The position numbers and the translations under genes are program-made. A stretch of DNA of 64,000 bases. Origin: Hymenobacter polaris (GTDB taxonomy: Bacteria > Bacteroidota > Bacteroidia > Cytophagales > Hymenobacteraceae). This document shows positions 1 through 7,685 of the stretch, piece after piece; position 1 is the first letter of the stretch, and each line of letters begins with the position of its first letter. The stretch is from contig NZ_JABBGH010000003.1 of NCBI RefSeq assembly GCF_012927305.1, positions 372,001 to 436,000 of the forward strand, given 5' to 3'. The notes beneath the pieces are model-generated. The model had not been told where the DNA came from. It searched no databases and worked only from the letters and a program-made list of their open reading frames with translations.

Positions 1-2
1 TA

Positions 3-923
3 GGTCAGTGGCAAGCTGCCTACCGCTACCAGGTGCTGGCTGGCGCCTATGCCGATAGCCTGACTGGGCAGGCTACCCGCCGCCGGGTGGCGGGCCTGCA
101 AGAGGCGGTAGCCCGCAGCCGCCAGCAGGCCCGCTTGCGCTTGCTGGGGCAGCAAGAGCGCCTACGGGCGCAGCAGCAGGAGCTACGTAACCTGCGCCGC
201 CACCAGCAGCTGCTAGTGGCGACTGCCTTAGCGGCGCTGGCACTGGCACTGGCAGCCTGGAGCCTCTGGTACTACCGCCGCCGCGAAAACCAACGGCTGT
301 TGGCGCTGCGCACCCGCATTGCCGCCGATTTGCACGACGAAGTGGGTAGCGTGCTGACGCAGATTTCGATGCAAAGTACGCTCTTGCGCGAGGGTAACTA
401 TACCCCTACCCAGCAGCAAATCTATCTCGACCAGATGGTGGACGCCAGCCGCCTGGCCGCCCGCCAGCTCAGCGATGCAGTATGGAGTATTGATGCCCGG
501 TACGACTCAGCCGCTAGCCTGCTTGACCGCCTGCGCGACCACGCCTACGAGGTGCTAACTCCTGCCGGCTTGGAAATACTATTTGCCGCCGACCCCGTGC
601 TGGCCGACACTACTATTCCACTGCCCGTGCGCCAGGCGCTTTATTACATCTACAAGGAAGCGCTGCACAACGTGGTGAAGCACGCGCAAGCCCAGCAAAT
701 ACGGGTGCGCCTGCGTCTGCTAGGCCCCCTGCTGGAGTTGGAGGTATGCGATGATGGCCGAGGTATCGCGGCAGTGCCCCGCGTCGGTGGCCAGGGTCTG
801 CGCAATATGCGCATGCGCGCGGCGGCCGTAGGCGGCTCTGTAAGCGTAGTTACCGCCGCTGACGTTGTTATGCCGGGTGTACAGCTTACCGCGCGCCTGC
901 CGCTTAGTAAGCGTGCGGCTTAG
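3..923 (+). CDS. Sensor histidine kinase, NarL/LytS-like (5' truncated by window edge)
   Basis: C-terminal part of a membrane histidine kinase. The frame is open to the first bases of the window, so the gene starts upstream and the internal GTG at 33 is not its start. In order: a basic, Gln-rich coiled-coil-like stretch, one membrane segment (about 216-278), a HisKA_3-type phosphoacceptor box (DLHDEVGS, His codon 333-335) and a HATPase domain with N box (EALHNVVKHA, Asn codon 669-671), G1 (DDGRGI) and G2 (GQGLRNM). Kinases of this shape usually carry periplasmic or TPR sensor repeats upstream, which would lie outside the window. The response regulator 250 bases downstream is the likely partner, because HisKA_3 kinases pair with NarL-type regulators. 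The signal sensed cannot be told from here. Confidence 0.9.
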   Translation, partial: GQWQAAYRYQVLAGAYADSLTGQATRRRVAGLQEAVARSRQQARLRLLGQQERLRAQQQELRNLRRHQQLLVATALAALALALAAWSLWYYRRRENQRLLALRTRIAADLHDEVGSVLTQISMQSTLLREGNYTPTQQQIYLDQMVDASRLAARQLSDAVWSIDARYDSAASLLDRLRDHAYEVLTPAGLEILFAADPVLADTTIPLPVRQALYYIYKEALHNVVKHAQAQQIRVRLRLLGPLLELEVCDDGRGIAAVPRVGGQGLRNMRMRAAAVGGSVSVVTAADVVMPGVQLTARLPLSKRAA

Positions 924-1119
924 CAGGTAGCTCAACCAGCTTTTTCGGAAACGTTTGCGGGCTATAAGGGCTTAATTATAAGCTAGTGGAAAAGTAAGCG
1001 GTAGTAGTAATATTTATGAGGATGCAGCGCGGTAGTTATTTGGCCATAATAAATATGGCTTGATAAAATAGTACTTTTTAAGTGGATGCCAACGGCTTAC
1101 TGCTGGGGTTTAGGACGAA

Positions 1120-1139
1120 TATCACATTTTCATGTGATA
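1120..1139. promoter_or_regulatory. Perfect 8-bp inverted repeat, candidate operator
   Basis: TATCACAT-tttc-ATGTGATA, two perfect 8-base arms around a 4-base spacer, in the AT-rich gap between the kinase and the response regulator and about 20 bases upstream of the -7-like element. It could be an operator, perhaps for autoregulation by the NarL-type regulator. Binding is inferred only from position and symmetry. Confidence 0.4.
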
Positions 1140-1160
1140 CCGGCATAAGGTATTTAATTC

Positions 1161-1168
1161 GACCTTTG
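1161..1168 (+). promoter_or_regulatory. Bacteroidota -7-like element (GACCTTTG)
   Basis: GACCTTTG differs from the consensus TAnnTTTG in its first base. The same octamer precedes the genes at 3396, 42067 and 55859, which supports it as a local variant. It ends 7 bases before the ATG at 1176, implying a very short or absent leader. Confidence 0.4.
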
Positions 1169-1175
1169 TGCAGTG

Positions 1176-1814
1176 ATGATTACTCTCGGCATTATCGAAG
1201 ACCAGCAAGCTATCCGGGAGGCGCTTTGTAGCTATCTCGGCGAGCAGCCGGACATCGACTGTGTGCTGAGCGTAGGCTCGGTGAGCGAGTTTGCGGAGCA
1301 ACTAGACGGGTTGGTTGCCAAGCCCACGTTGGTGCTATCCGATATTGGCTTGCCGGTACTATCAGGTATTGAAGGGCTGGCTCTGTGGCAGCAGCGCTTG
1401 CCCGATGCTGCCGTGGTGATGCTCAGCATCCATACCGATGCCGAACGAGTATTTGAAGCCCTGCGGGCTGGCGCGGTGGGCTACCTCGATAAGATGACGC
1501 CCCTGCCTATGCTGGCCGAGCTGCTGCGGCAGGTGGCCGCTGGGGGCTCGCCCATGAGCCCGAGTGTAGCCCGCCACGTTATCCGGCACCTGTGGCCAGC
1601 CCGCCAGCCCACCGACACCACGCTCACCCCGCGCGAAAAAGAAATTGTGCGCGGTATTGAAGATGGCCTCAGCTATAAGTTGATAGCCGACCGGCTCAGC
1701 GTCAGCATTGATACGGTACGCACGCACATCCGCCAGATTTATCGCAAGCTACACGTCAACTCCAAGGCTGAAATTATCAGCCGCAGTTGGGCCCGGTCGC
1801 GCGAAGCAGGTTAA
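1176..1814 (+). CDS. Response regulator, NarL/FixJ family
   Basis: DNA-binding response regulator of 212 residues. The receiver domain (about 1-120) has the acidic pair E9-D10 (IIEDQ), the phosphoacceptor Asp56 (LVLSDIGLP) and the conserved Lys106 (YLDKM). The C-terminal LuxR-type helix-turn-helix starts at LTPREKEIV and includes the recognition helix SIDTVRTHI. This is the complete architecture of NarL-type regulators. A GTG at 1173 directly precedes the ATG at 1176; I chose the ATG. It follows the histidine kinase on the same strand after a 250-base gap that holds its own promoter-like element and an inverted repeat, so it may be transcribed separately and autoregulated. Target genes are unknown. 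Confidence 0.92.
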   Translation: MITLGIIEDQQAIREALCSYLGEQPDIDCVLSVGSVSEFAEQLDGLVAKPTLVLSDIGLPVLSGIEGLALWQQRLPDAAVVMLSIHTDAERVFEALRAGAVGYLDKMTPLPMLAELLRQVAAGGSPMSPSVARHVIRHLWPARQPTDTTLTPREKEIVRGIEDGLSYKLIADRLSVSIDTVRTHIRQIYRKLHVNSKAEIISRSWARSREAG

Positions 1815-1871
1815 GCTACCACCCCTATTATTTCTCCTTTTCCTTTCACCAAGTAACCGAGCCAATGACCA

Positions 1872-2063
1872 ATGACTGATTCTTTGCCCCCCTTATTGAC
1901 TGGCCAGTGCGCCGTGCGCCAACGCGAAGTGGATAATGCAGTGCTGGTGCAAACGCTGTGTGGGCGCCAGCTGACGGCCACTATCTACGAGCAGCTGCGG
2001 CGCTACGTGTTGGGCGAGCTAACTCGCGAGCAGGCCTTTGCCAGCTTCTACAGCCGCCGCTAG
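1872..2063 (+). CDS. Small protein of unknown function (63 aa)
   Basis: Short frame starting at ATG 1872, 57 bases after the response regulator. It is acidic to neutral and mostly helical in appearance, with a C-terminal stretch (YVLGELTREQAFASFY) that recalls the short helical motif of VbhA-like antitoxins. That resemblance is weak and no toxin partner lies beside it. GC-rich codon choice with G/C third positions suggests real coding. It may belong to the two-component operon. No function assigned. Confidence 0.5.
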   Translation: MTDSLPPLLTGQCAVRQREVDNAVLVQTLCGRQLTATIYEQLRRYVLGELTREQAFASFYSRR

Positions 2064-2282
2064 GCACCGCCTCAGTTCCTTATACTACTCCAAATACAAA
2101 AAAGAAGTACTGACTTACAACCAGGTTAATAAAAAATAAAAAAAGAGATTTCTACGATATTTTGCTCTGAATCAAACTTTGCTTTGCTGCTAACCAGTTG
2201 TTGAGGCCCTCGCTGCACCCGCGGCGGGGGCTTTTACGTGGGCGGCGCGGGCCAACCTTGGCAGCGGTATTTTTGCGCGGCA
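2064..2282. other. Intergenic region with truA promoter element
   Basis: The first 130 bases are AT-rich with A-runs and no gene. At 2268-2275 lies TATTTTTG, a perfect TAnnTTTG -7 element, 7 bases before the truA ATG. No other feature seen. Confidence 0.5.
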
Positions 2283-3077
2283 ATGCGTTACTTCATTCAC
2301 TTCGCCTACGATGGCACGGCTTACTGCGGCTGGCAGGTGCAGCCCGGCGTGCCTACCGTGCAGGCCGTGCTCGACAAGGCCCTAGGGCAGGTGCTGCGCC
2401 AGCCCGTGCACACCGTGGGCAGCGGGCGCACCGATACTGGCGTGCACGCCAGCCACCAGGTAGCGCACTTCGAGGCCGAGCTACCCCTAGGGCTGACGCT
2501 GGAGCTGCTGCGCTACCGCCTCAACCGCGCCCTGCCCCCCGATGTGCAGGTGCTGCGCGTGCACGAGGTAGGCTCGCATGACCACGCGCGCTTTTCGGCC
2601 GAGGCGCGCACCTACGAGTATTTCGTGAGTTTGCGACCCGACCCCTTTCGGCGCGACCAGGCGCTGTACCTGGACCGCGCGCCCGACGTGGCCGCCATGA
2701 ACGAAGCGGCCAGCTACCTAGTGGGGCAGTACGACTTCACGGCTTTCTCGAAGGTAAAGGGCGGCGAAAACCACTATGTCTGCTACCTCTACGAGGCGGG
2801 CTGGCACGACGACCCGCGCCAGCCGGATGGCCTCGTGTTTCGCATTCGTGCCAACCGCTTTGTGCGGGGCATGGTGCGGCTGGTGGTGGGTACCCTGCTC
2901 GACGTGGGCCGCGGCAAGCTTACACCCGCCGAGTTTCAGCAGGTATTGTACCGCCAGCAGCGGATTGCGGCCAGTGGCGCAGCGCCGGCCAAAGGGCTGT
3001 ATCTGAGCCGGGTAGAGTACGCCGCTGGCATCGTGCCGAATGAATTGGGTTTCGTTGACCCAGCCCATCCAGCATAA
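2283..3077 (+). CDS. truA: tRNA pseudouridine(38-40) synthase TruA
   Basis: Converts uridines 38, 39 and 40 of the tRNA anticodon stem-loop to pseudouridine. The 264-residue protein has the family opening (RYFIHFAYDGTAYCGWQ) and the catalytic motif GSGRTDTGVHA, with the nucleophilic Asp at residue 51. Two halves of the pseudoknot fold are covered, ending with the conserved RFVRGMVRLVVGTLL segment. A longer reading from GTG 2238 would add 15 unconserved residues, so ATG 2283, next to a -7 element, is preferred. Stand-alone gene between the small ORF and the ABC exporter. Confidence 0.97.
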   Translation: MRYFIHFAYDGTAYCGWQVQPGVPTVQAVLDKALGQVLRQPVHTVGSGRTDTGVHASHQVAHFEAELPLGLTLELLRYRLNRALPPDVQVLRVHEVGSHDHARFSAEARTYEYFVSLRPDPFRRDQALYLDRAPDVAAMNEAASYLVGQYDFTAFSKVKGGENHYVCYLYEAGWHDDPRQPDGLVFRIRANRFVRGMVRLVVGTLLDVGRGKLTPAEFQQVLYRQQRIAASGAAPAKGLYLSRVEYAAGIVPNELGFVDPAHPA

Positions 3078-3395
3078 AAAAGCTTGTTAAGTTCTATCGC
3101 AAGTAGATTGGCCAGTATAAAATAGCCTAAAAGCAAGGTGCCTGCTACGCGGTATTAGTCAGCGGTTCGTCGCGATACAGGGCATCAATCAGTTTCTAAT
3201 GGCTTTGGCGGTATCGGGGTTGATAGTTTGGGCGAGGCCTAGGCAGGCCGCCAAAAGCAGCCCCTGATAAAAGCAAATGGGTAGCAAGGGGTATAGCGGC
3301 GCGGAGAGATAGGCTCTGGCCCGTCCCTAGGCCCTAGGCCTTATGCCGGCGCGAAAGACTTTCCGCGCCCGACCTTTGTTAGTACCCCAACGACT
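3078..3395. other. Intergenic region upstream of ABC exporter
   Basis: No convincing gene. It contains three CCTAGG hexamers (near 3239, 3326 and 3333) and a GACCTTTG -7-like element at 3371-3378, 17 bases before the exporter start. The AT-rich start of the gap follows truA; I see no clear terminator hairpin. Confidence 0.4.
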
Positions 3396-5201
3396 ATGAA
3401 CCCAACCTCTGCTACCAAAACCGGCCAGGTATTCGACTGGCTGGTGCTGCGCCGCCTGCTGGCCTACGCCCGGCCCTACCGCGGCGCGTTTATCGGCCTG
3501 ATTTTTCTCACGGTAGCCGCCGCGGTGCTAGGCACCGTGCGCCCGGCCCTCATTCAGCGCATGGTAGATGTGGACATCAGCAACAACGACTGGGTGGGGC
3601 TGAACCGCTCCACGGTGTGGCTGCTGGTGCTGCTGCTGGTCAACACCCTGGTGAGCTACCTCCAAACCTACTACGGCGGCTGGCTGGGCCAGTACATCGT
3701 GCGCGACATTCGCACCGACCTCTACCGGCACCTGCTCAGCCTCAAGCTCAGCTTCTTCGACCGCACGCCCATCGGCGTGCTCGTGACGCGTAATATTTCC
3801 GACGTAGAAACGCTCTCCGACGTGTTCAGTGAAGGGCTGGCGGCGATGGTGGGCGATATCCTGCAAATCGTATTCTTGATGGCGTTCATGTTCTGGACCA
3901 ACTGGCAGCTGGCGCTGGTGAGCCTCTCGGTCATCCCGTTCATGCTGTTCAGCACCTACGTGTTCAAGGAAAAGGTGAAAGTGAGCTTCCAGGAGGTGCG
4001 CAACGCCGTAGCCAAGCTCAACAGCTTTGTGCAGGAGCACCTAACGGGCATGAATGTAGTGCAAATTTTCAACAATCAGGAGCGAGAATACCGCAAGTTT
4101 GAGGCGATAAACCAGGAGCACACCAAGGCCAACATCAAGTCGGTACTCTATTACAGCATCTATTTCCCAGTGGCCGAGGTGCTAGGGGCCATTGGCGTGG
4201 GCCTGCTGGTGTGGTACGCCGCCCAGGGCCAGATTGAGGGCAGCATCTCGAAGGGGGCGCTCATTGCCTTTATCATGTATAATGCCCTTTTCTTCCGGCC
4301 TATTCGCCAGATTGCCGACCGCTTCAACACCCTGCAGCTGGGCCTGGTGAGCACCGAGCGCCTGCTGAAGCTGCTCGACAGCCACGACCTGGTGGCTACC
4401 TCCGGCACTGCCCCCGTGCCCCAGCTGCAGGGCGACGTGCAGTTCGACCACGTGTGGTTTGCCTACAAAGACGCCGAAGCCGAGCAGGTGCCCGAATGGG
4501 TGCTGCGCGACATTAGCTTCCACGTGAAGCCGGGCCAGACGGTGGCTTTCGTGGGGGCTACCGGCGCGGGCAAAACCAGCATTATCAACCTGCTCTCGCG
4601 CTTCTACGACATCCAGCAGGGTCACATCCGCGTCGATGGCCAGGACCTGCGCGATTACGACCTAAGCCAACTGCGCCGCCAGATTGGCGTGGTGCTGCAA
4701 GATGTATTCCTTTTCGCGGGCTCTATCCGCGACAATATCACCCTAGGCAACCCGGCCATTGCCGACGAGCAGATTTGGGAGGCGGCCACGCTGGTGGGCG
4801 CCCGGCGCTTCATCGAGCGCCTGCCCGGCGGCCTCGACTACCACGTGATGGAGCGCGGCGCCACGCTCTCGGTGGGGCAGCGCCAGCTCATTAGCTTCGT
4901 GCGGGCGCTGGTCTACGAGCCGCGCGTCATTGTGCTCGACGAGGCCACCTCGTCGGTTGACAGCGAAACGGAGGAACTCATCCAAACCGCCATTGACAAG
5001 CTCATGGAAGGCCGCACGGCGCTGGTTATTGCCCACCGCCTCAGCACCATTCAAAAAGCCGACCGCATCATTGTGCTGGACCGCGGCGAAATCAAGGAAA
5101 CCGGCACCCACGAGGAACTGCTGCGCCAGGGAGGCTACTACGCGCAGCTATACCGGATGCAGTATGCTGGCAATGAAGAGCTAACAGTCAGAAAAGAGTA
5201 G
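3396..5201 (+). CDS. ABC exporter half, YheH/BmrD-like
   Basis: Fused membrane and ATPase half-transporter of 601 residues. About 320 N-terminal residues form the six-helix exporter domain. The nucleotide-binding domain has Walker A GATGAGKTS near residue 388, a non-canonical signature LSVGQ in place of LSGGQ, and Walker B VIVLDEAT with the catalytic Glu, followed by the H-loop AHRLST. The LSVGQ signature with an intact Glu resembles the BmrD (YheH) half of heterodimeric multidrug exporters. The second exporter half at 7686-9476 has the complementary change, so the two may pair although they are encoded apart and in opposite directions. Substrate unknown; lipid or drug export is the family norm. 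Confidence 0.9.
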   Translation: MNPTSATKTGQVFDWLVLRRLLAYARPYRGAFIGLIFLTVAAAVLGTVRPALIQRMVDVDISNNDWVGLNRSTVWLLVLLLVNTLVSYLQTYYGGWLGQYIVRDIRTDLYRHLLSLKLSFFDRTPIGVLVTRNISDVETLSDVFSEGLAAMVGDILQIVFLMAFMFWTNWQLALVSLSVIPFMLFSTYVFKEKVKVSFQEVRNAVAKLNSFVQEHLTGMNVVQIFNNQEREYRKFEAINQEHTKANIKSVLYYSIYFPVAEVLGAIGVGLLVWYAAQGQIEGSISKGALIAFIMYNALFFRPIRQIADRFNTLQLGLVSTERLLKLLDSHDLVATSGTAPVPQLQGDVQFDHVWFAYKDAEAEQVPEWVLRDISFHVKPGQTVAFVGATGAGKTSIINLLSRFYDIQQGHIRVDGQDLRDYDLSQLRRQIGVVLQDVFLFAGSIRDNITLGNPAIADEQIWEAATLVGARRFIERLPGGLDYHVMERGATLSVGQRQLISFVRALVYEPRVIVLDEATSSVDSETEELIQTAIDKLMEGRTALVIAHRLSTIQKADRIIVLDRGEIKETGTHEELLRQGGYYAQLYRMQYAGNEELTVRKE

Positions 5202-5266
5202 TACGACAGTGCCCGCAAGCCGGCCAATAGTTTTTACTCTTTATTGCCTGTTCATCACGTTTGCTA

Positions 5267-5794
5267 ATGCGTTTTCTCTTTCCCCTCGTATTGCTTTTCA
5301 CTGCCCTTGGGTTGAGTATCTATGCCTACCTAGGGGGGCTGCACAGCCCCACGGTGGCCCTCGAAACCACCGTGGCTCCGGTGCTGCTGGCCGGCCAGCC
5401 CTTCGCGGGCAAAGCCAGCGAGGCGAGCTTCGGCGAGCTGTTTCGCGCGGCCAAAACCACCCAGGATGCCCGCTCGCTACCCGCCGCCCAGGCCCTGGCC
5501 AACCTCTACTACAACGACCCCGAGGCGGCCCACGACAGTATTCGGGCGTTTGTGGGCTTGCGCGTGGCCGACACCCTAGGGCGCTTGCCGGCTGGCTGGC
5601 GCTACCGCGTGGTGCCGGCCGGCCGCCGCACCATGCACGCCCGCATGGTAGGAACTAGCTTCTTGCTGGCTCCCGGCAAGCTCTACAGCGCTGCCGAGCA
5701 GGGCCTCAAAGATTTGAAGCTGACCAAGCAGCCGCCCTACCTCGAGCAGTTTGGCCCGGGCGATAGCAGCGAGTTGTGGCTAGGAGCAAAGTAG
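5267..5794 (+). CDS. GyrI-like effector-binding membrane-anchored protein
   Basis: 175 residues. Starts with one hydrophobic segment (FLFPLVLLFTALGLSIYAYL), a signal anchor, followed by a domain of about 140 residues that resembles GyrI-like or SOUL-type effector-binding domains of Bacteroidota (duplicated alpha/beta pattern, LPAGWRYRVVPAGR). ATG 5267 is chosen over the upstream TTG because it begins the signal segment directly. It lies 65 bases after the ABC exporter and is probably cotranscribed. It ends 3 bases before the convergent gene 5798-6505. Ligand unknown; the GyrI assignment is moderate. Confidence 0.65.
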   Translation: MRFLFPLVLLFTALGLSIYAYLGGLHSPTVALETTVAPVLLAGQPFAGKASEASFGELFRAAKTTQDARSLPAAQALANLYYNDPEAAHDSIRAFVGLRVADTLGRLPAGWRYRVVPAGRRTMHARMVGTSFLLAPGKLYSAAEQGLKDLKLTKQPPYLEQFGPGDSSELWLGAK

Positions 5795-5797
5795 GGG

Positions 5798-6505
5798 CTA
5801 GTGCCAGCCCCAGGGAACAGTGGCGCTCAGGCTAGCCTGCCAGCCCGAAAACTCACCCGCTGCGCCCAGCCCGCTGGTGCCCGGCAAATACTGGTAGCCC
5901 AGCCGCGACGATAGCCAGAACTCGCGGCCCACTTTGTAAGTAAGGCCCGCACCGCCCTCCAGTAGCGGGTGTACGCTCAAGAACACGGTGGCTGCGTGTT
6001 CGCTGCGCCCATATTGGCCATAGCTTACTACCGTTTGGTCGCGGTCGTAGAGCTGCACTGCCCCCGCCCCTAGGCTGCCCACGGCCTCCAGGCGCCAGCG
6101 CTGGGTATTGAGCAGCTGGTAGCGCACGTTGCCAGTAAGGGTCTGGATGCTGAGCGCCGGGCGGGTCGCGTCGTAGCCATAATTGGTAGCGCTGCTGCGG
6201 GCGGCGCTCAGCCAGCCGCGGCCACCCACCGTCAGGCGTGGCGCCACGGCCCGCCCTATTTCTACGCCAAATCCCGCGTAGGCACGGCCCTCCCGGTCGG
6301 TAGTAGCCCCTAGGCTCGCCAGCAGGGCCAAGCGGTTGGTTTGCTCGGTGAGGAGCCGCTTGTGGTGCAGGCAGTGGCAGCAGCAAGGGCAGTGCCGGCC
6401 GTGGTGCGCGGTGCGCCGGGGCAGCGAGTCGGTAGCAACCGGCGCAGTTTGGGCCAGCGCCGGGCCGGCCGCGGCCACCGCCAAAAGGGTAAGTAGGTGT
6501 TTCAT
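5798..6505 (-). CDS. Outer-membrane beta-barrel-like protein with His/Cys cluster
   Basis: 235-residue secreted protein. ATG at 6505 begins a clear signal peptide (MKHLLTLLAVAAAGPALAQ); the longer reading to 6565 is not signal-like. Directly after the signal, residues 34-48 hold at least six His and five Cys (HHGRHCPCCCHCLHH), unusual for an outer-membrane protein. The rest alternates aromatic and glycine residues in short beta strands and ends with an aromatic-rich strand (ATVPWGWH), as expected for an 8-strand outer-membrane barrel. The cluster suggests metal or heme binding at the periplasmic N-terminus, which is inference. Not assigned to a named family. Confidence 0.75.
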   Translation of the reverse strand: MKHLLTLLAVAAAGPALAQTAPVATDSLPRRTAHHGRHCPCCCHCLHHKRLLTEQTNRLALLASLGATTDREGRAYAGFGVEIGRAVAPRLTVGGRGWLSAARSSATNYGYDATRPALSIQTLTGNVRYQLLNTQRWRLEAVGSLGAGAVQLYDRDQTVVSYGQYGRSEHAATVFLSVHPLLEGGAGLTYKVGREFWLSSRLGYQYLPGTSGLGAAGEFSGWQASLSATVPWGWH

Positions 6506-6602
6506 CGGGAGAGGGAAGGGTGCGCCGTGCCGAACAAGCCACTGACTGGTAAAAGATACTGCCAATCAGCGGCTTATTAGGTAAAATTCCCGTGAAATCC
6601 CA

Positions 6603-6643
6603 CAAAAAAGGCCGCCTCTATCGTTAAATAGAGGCGGCCTTTT
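6603..6643 (-). terminator. Rho-independent terminator after tRNA-Pro(CGG)
   Basis: A-rich run, then AAGGCCGCCTCTA, an 8-base loop, TAGAGGCGGCCTT and a T-run: a perfect hairpin that ends in U-residues when read on the minus strand, directly downstream of the tRNA. Confidence 0.85.
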
Positions 6644-6653
6644 AATTGCTTGG

Positions 6654-6727
6654 TCGGGGTGGCAGGATTCGAACCTACGACCTCGTCGTCCCGAACGACG
6701 CGCGCTACCGGGCTGCGCTACACCCCG
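6654..6727 (-). tRNA. tRNA-Pro (anticodon CGG)
   Basis: Cloverleaf on the minus strand: acceptor CGGGGTG pairs with CACCCCG, T-loop GGTTCGAATCC, anticodon stem CGTCG with loop TTCGGGA giving anticodon CGG (codon CCG). Discriminator A, and CCA appears encoded at 6651-6653. Confidence 0.97.
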
Positions 6728-6730
6728 AAA

Positions 6731-6760
6731 AACGCGGAGCCGATGGGGTCGGCTCCGCGT
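6731..6760. other. Perfect 10-bp hairpin between the two tRNA-Pro genes
   Basis: ACGCGGAGCC, 10-base loop, GGCTCCGCGT. It lies just upstream of the CGG tRNA and could be a processing or attenuation structure. Function unknown. Confidence 0.45.
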
Positions 6761-6792
6761 CGGGAAATCCAATCTGGTAAAAGTTGGCCTTA

Positions 6793-6834
6793 AAAAAAGC
6801 CCCCGGCCCGAAGGTCGGGGGCTTTTTCGTGGGG
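6793..6834 (-). terminator. Rho-independent terminator after tRNA-Pro(GGG)
   Basis: Run of A, then GCCCCCGG, short spacer, a matching GGGGGC arm and a T-run. On the minus strand it ends in a U-tract right after the GGG tRNA, so the two tRNA genes are separate transcription units. Confidence 0.8.
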
Positions 6835-6849
6835 CAACTTGTCCCTTGG

Positions 6850-6923
6850 TCGGAGTGGCAGGATTCGAACCTACGACCTCCAGCACCCCATGCTGGCGCG
6901 ATACCAGGCTACGCTACACCCCG
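6850..6923 (-). tRNA. tRNA-Pro (anticodon GGG)
   Basis: Minus-strand cloverleaf: acceptor CGGGGTG pairs with CACTCCG (one G-T), T-loop GGTTCGAATCC, anticodon stem CCAGC/GCTGG with loop ATGGGGT giving GGG (codons CCC/CCT). Encoded CCA at 6847-6849. Closely similar to the CGG tRNA about 120 bases away, consistent with a duplication that diverged in the anticodon arm. Confidence 0.97.
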
Positions 6924-6939
6924 AGGGAGATTGGGAGCG

Positions 6940-6947
6940 CAAAGGTA
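6940..6947 (-). promoter_or_regulatory. Promoter of tRNA-Pro(GGG): TACCTTTG -7 element
   Basis: On the minus strand TACCTTTG matches TAnnTTTG exactly. A TTG (plus 6969-6971) lies 21 bases upstream, the expected -33 spacing for the Bacteroidota primary sigma factor. The tRNA begins about 16 bases downstream. Confidence 0.7.
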
Positions 6948-7105
6948 GCCAGAAAGTTGGAAATAGCGCAAGCCCTAGCTCTTTTTTTCTGCAAAAAGCA
7001 ATGCCTGGTTCTCCTCCACTCCCAAATAAGCAGGGCTATACGGTGGCCGGTCACCCTTCACAGGGTGTATATTTACTCCGAAAACTTGGCGTTACTTCTA
7101 TTCTT

Positions 7106-7594
7106 ATGAAGCAATTATTTTTTTTAGCAAGCGTAGTGCTCCTGGCCCCCGCCAGCCTGTTGGCCCAAACCAAGCCGAAGGTGGCAGCGAAGCCACCCGT
7201 GAAAGCCGCCGCCGCGAAAGCCACCCCGGCGGCCGCCCCCGCCAAGGCCACCGCGGCCGCCCCTGCCACAGCAGCGGTGGCTAGCGCTATCGACCCAGCC
7301 GCCGCGCCCGTGCCCATTCCGCTAGCCCCCGTTACGCCCCCAGCCGACCCTAACGCGCTGAAAATCAAAACGGAGGTAAATCCTATCTCGCACCTGCTCA
7401 CGGTGCGCTGCGATGCCCCCGGCCCCACGCGCATCGAAATAAACGACAAGGAAGGCCGCCCCATCCTGACCAAAAACACCTTGGTCGGTACCACGCCCGT
7501 TACGCTTAATGTGGCCACCCTGCCGGCCGGCCCCTACGTGGTGCGCTGCACCGCCGGCGACAAAAAGGGCACCCGCCTGGTACAGATTAATTAG
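7106..7594 (+). CDS. Secreted protein with Ala/Pro/Lys-rich linker, unknown function
   Basis: 162 residues. Signal peptide MKQLFFLASVVLLAPASLLAQ, then about 65 residues of low-complexity Ala/Lys/Pro/Thr, then a compact C-terminal domain of about 75 residues (from LKIKTEVN) that looks like one beta-sandwich repeat, with an ending (LPAGPYVVRCTAGDKKGTRLVQ) similar in style to T9SS C-terminal sorting domains, which end in GxYxxxxxxxxxxxxxKxxxx. ATG 7106 is used because it begins the signal peptide; the longer open frame runs through the tRNA. It may be a periplasmic or surface protein. Function unknown. Confidence 0.7.
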   Translation: MKQLFFLASVVLLAPASLLAQTKPKVAAKPPVKAAAAKATPAAAPAKATAAAPATAAVASAIDPAAAPVPIPLAPVTPPADPNALKIKTEVNPISHLLTVRCDAPGPTRIEINDKEGRPILTKNTLVGTTPVTLNVATLPAGPYVVRCTAGDKKGTRLVQIN

Positions 7595-7681
7595 TGACTA
7601 ACTACTAATGACGAGTGACTAATGCCGTTTTCTCTTAAAAAAGAACGACATTAGTCACTCGTCATTAGTAGTTAGTCACTA
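7592..7681. terminator. Perfect 33-bp inverted repeat between convergent genes
   Basis: Left arm 7592-7624 (starts TAGTGACTAACTACTAATG) is the exact reverse complement of the right arm 7649-7681, with a 24-base loop. The left arm begins with the stop codon of the upstream gene, and the right arm ends 4 bases before the stop of the ABC exporter. Probably a bidirectional terminator. Arms of this length without a mismatch suggest recent inverted duplication or conversion. Confidence 0.7.
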
Positions 7682-7685
7682 AAAA

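Noticed and set aside
2198..2581. Arg/Ala-rich frame overlapping truA
   Set aside because: Shadow of truA in another frame.
6839..7105. Open frame from 6839 that would make the secreted protein longer
   Set aside because: It runs through the tRNA-Pro gene on the other strand. The signal peptide starts at 7106.
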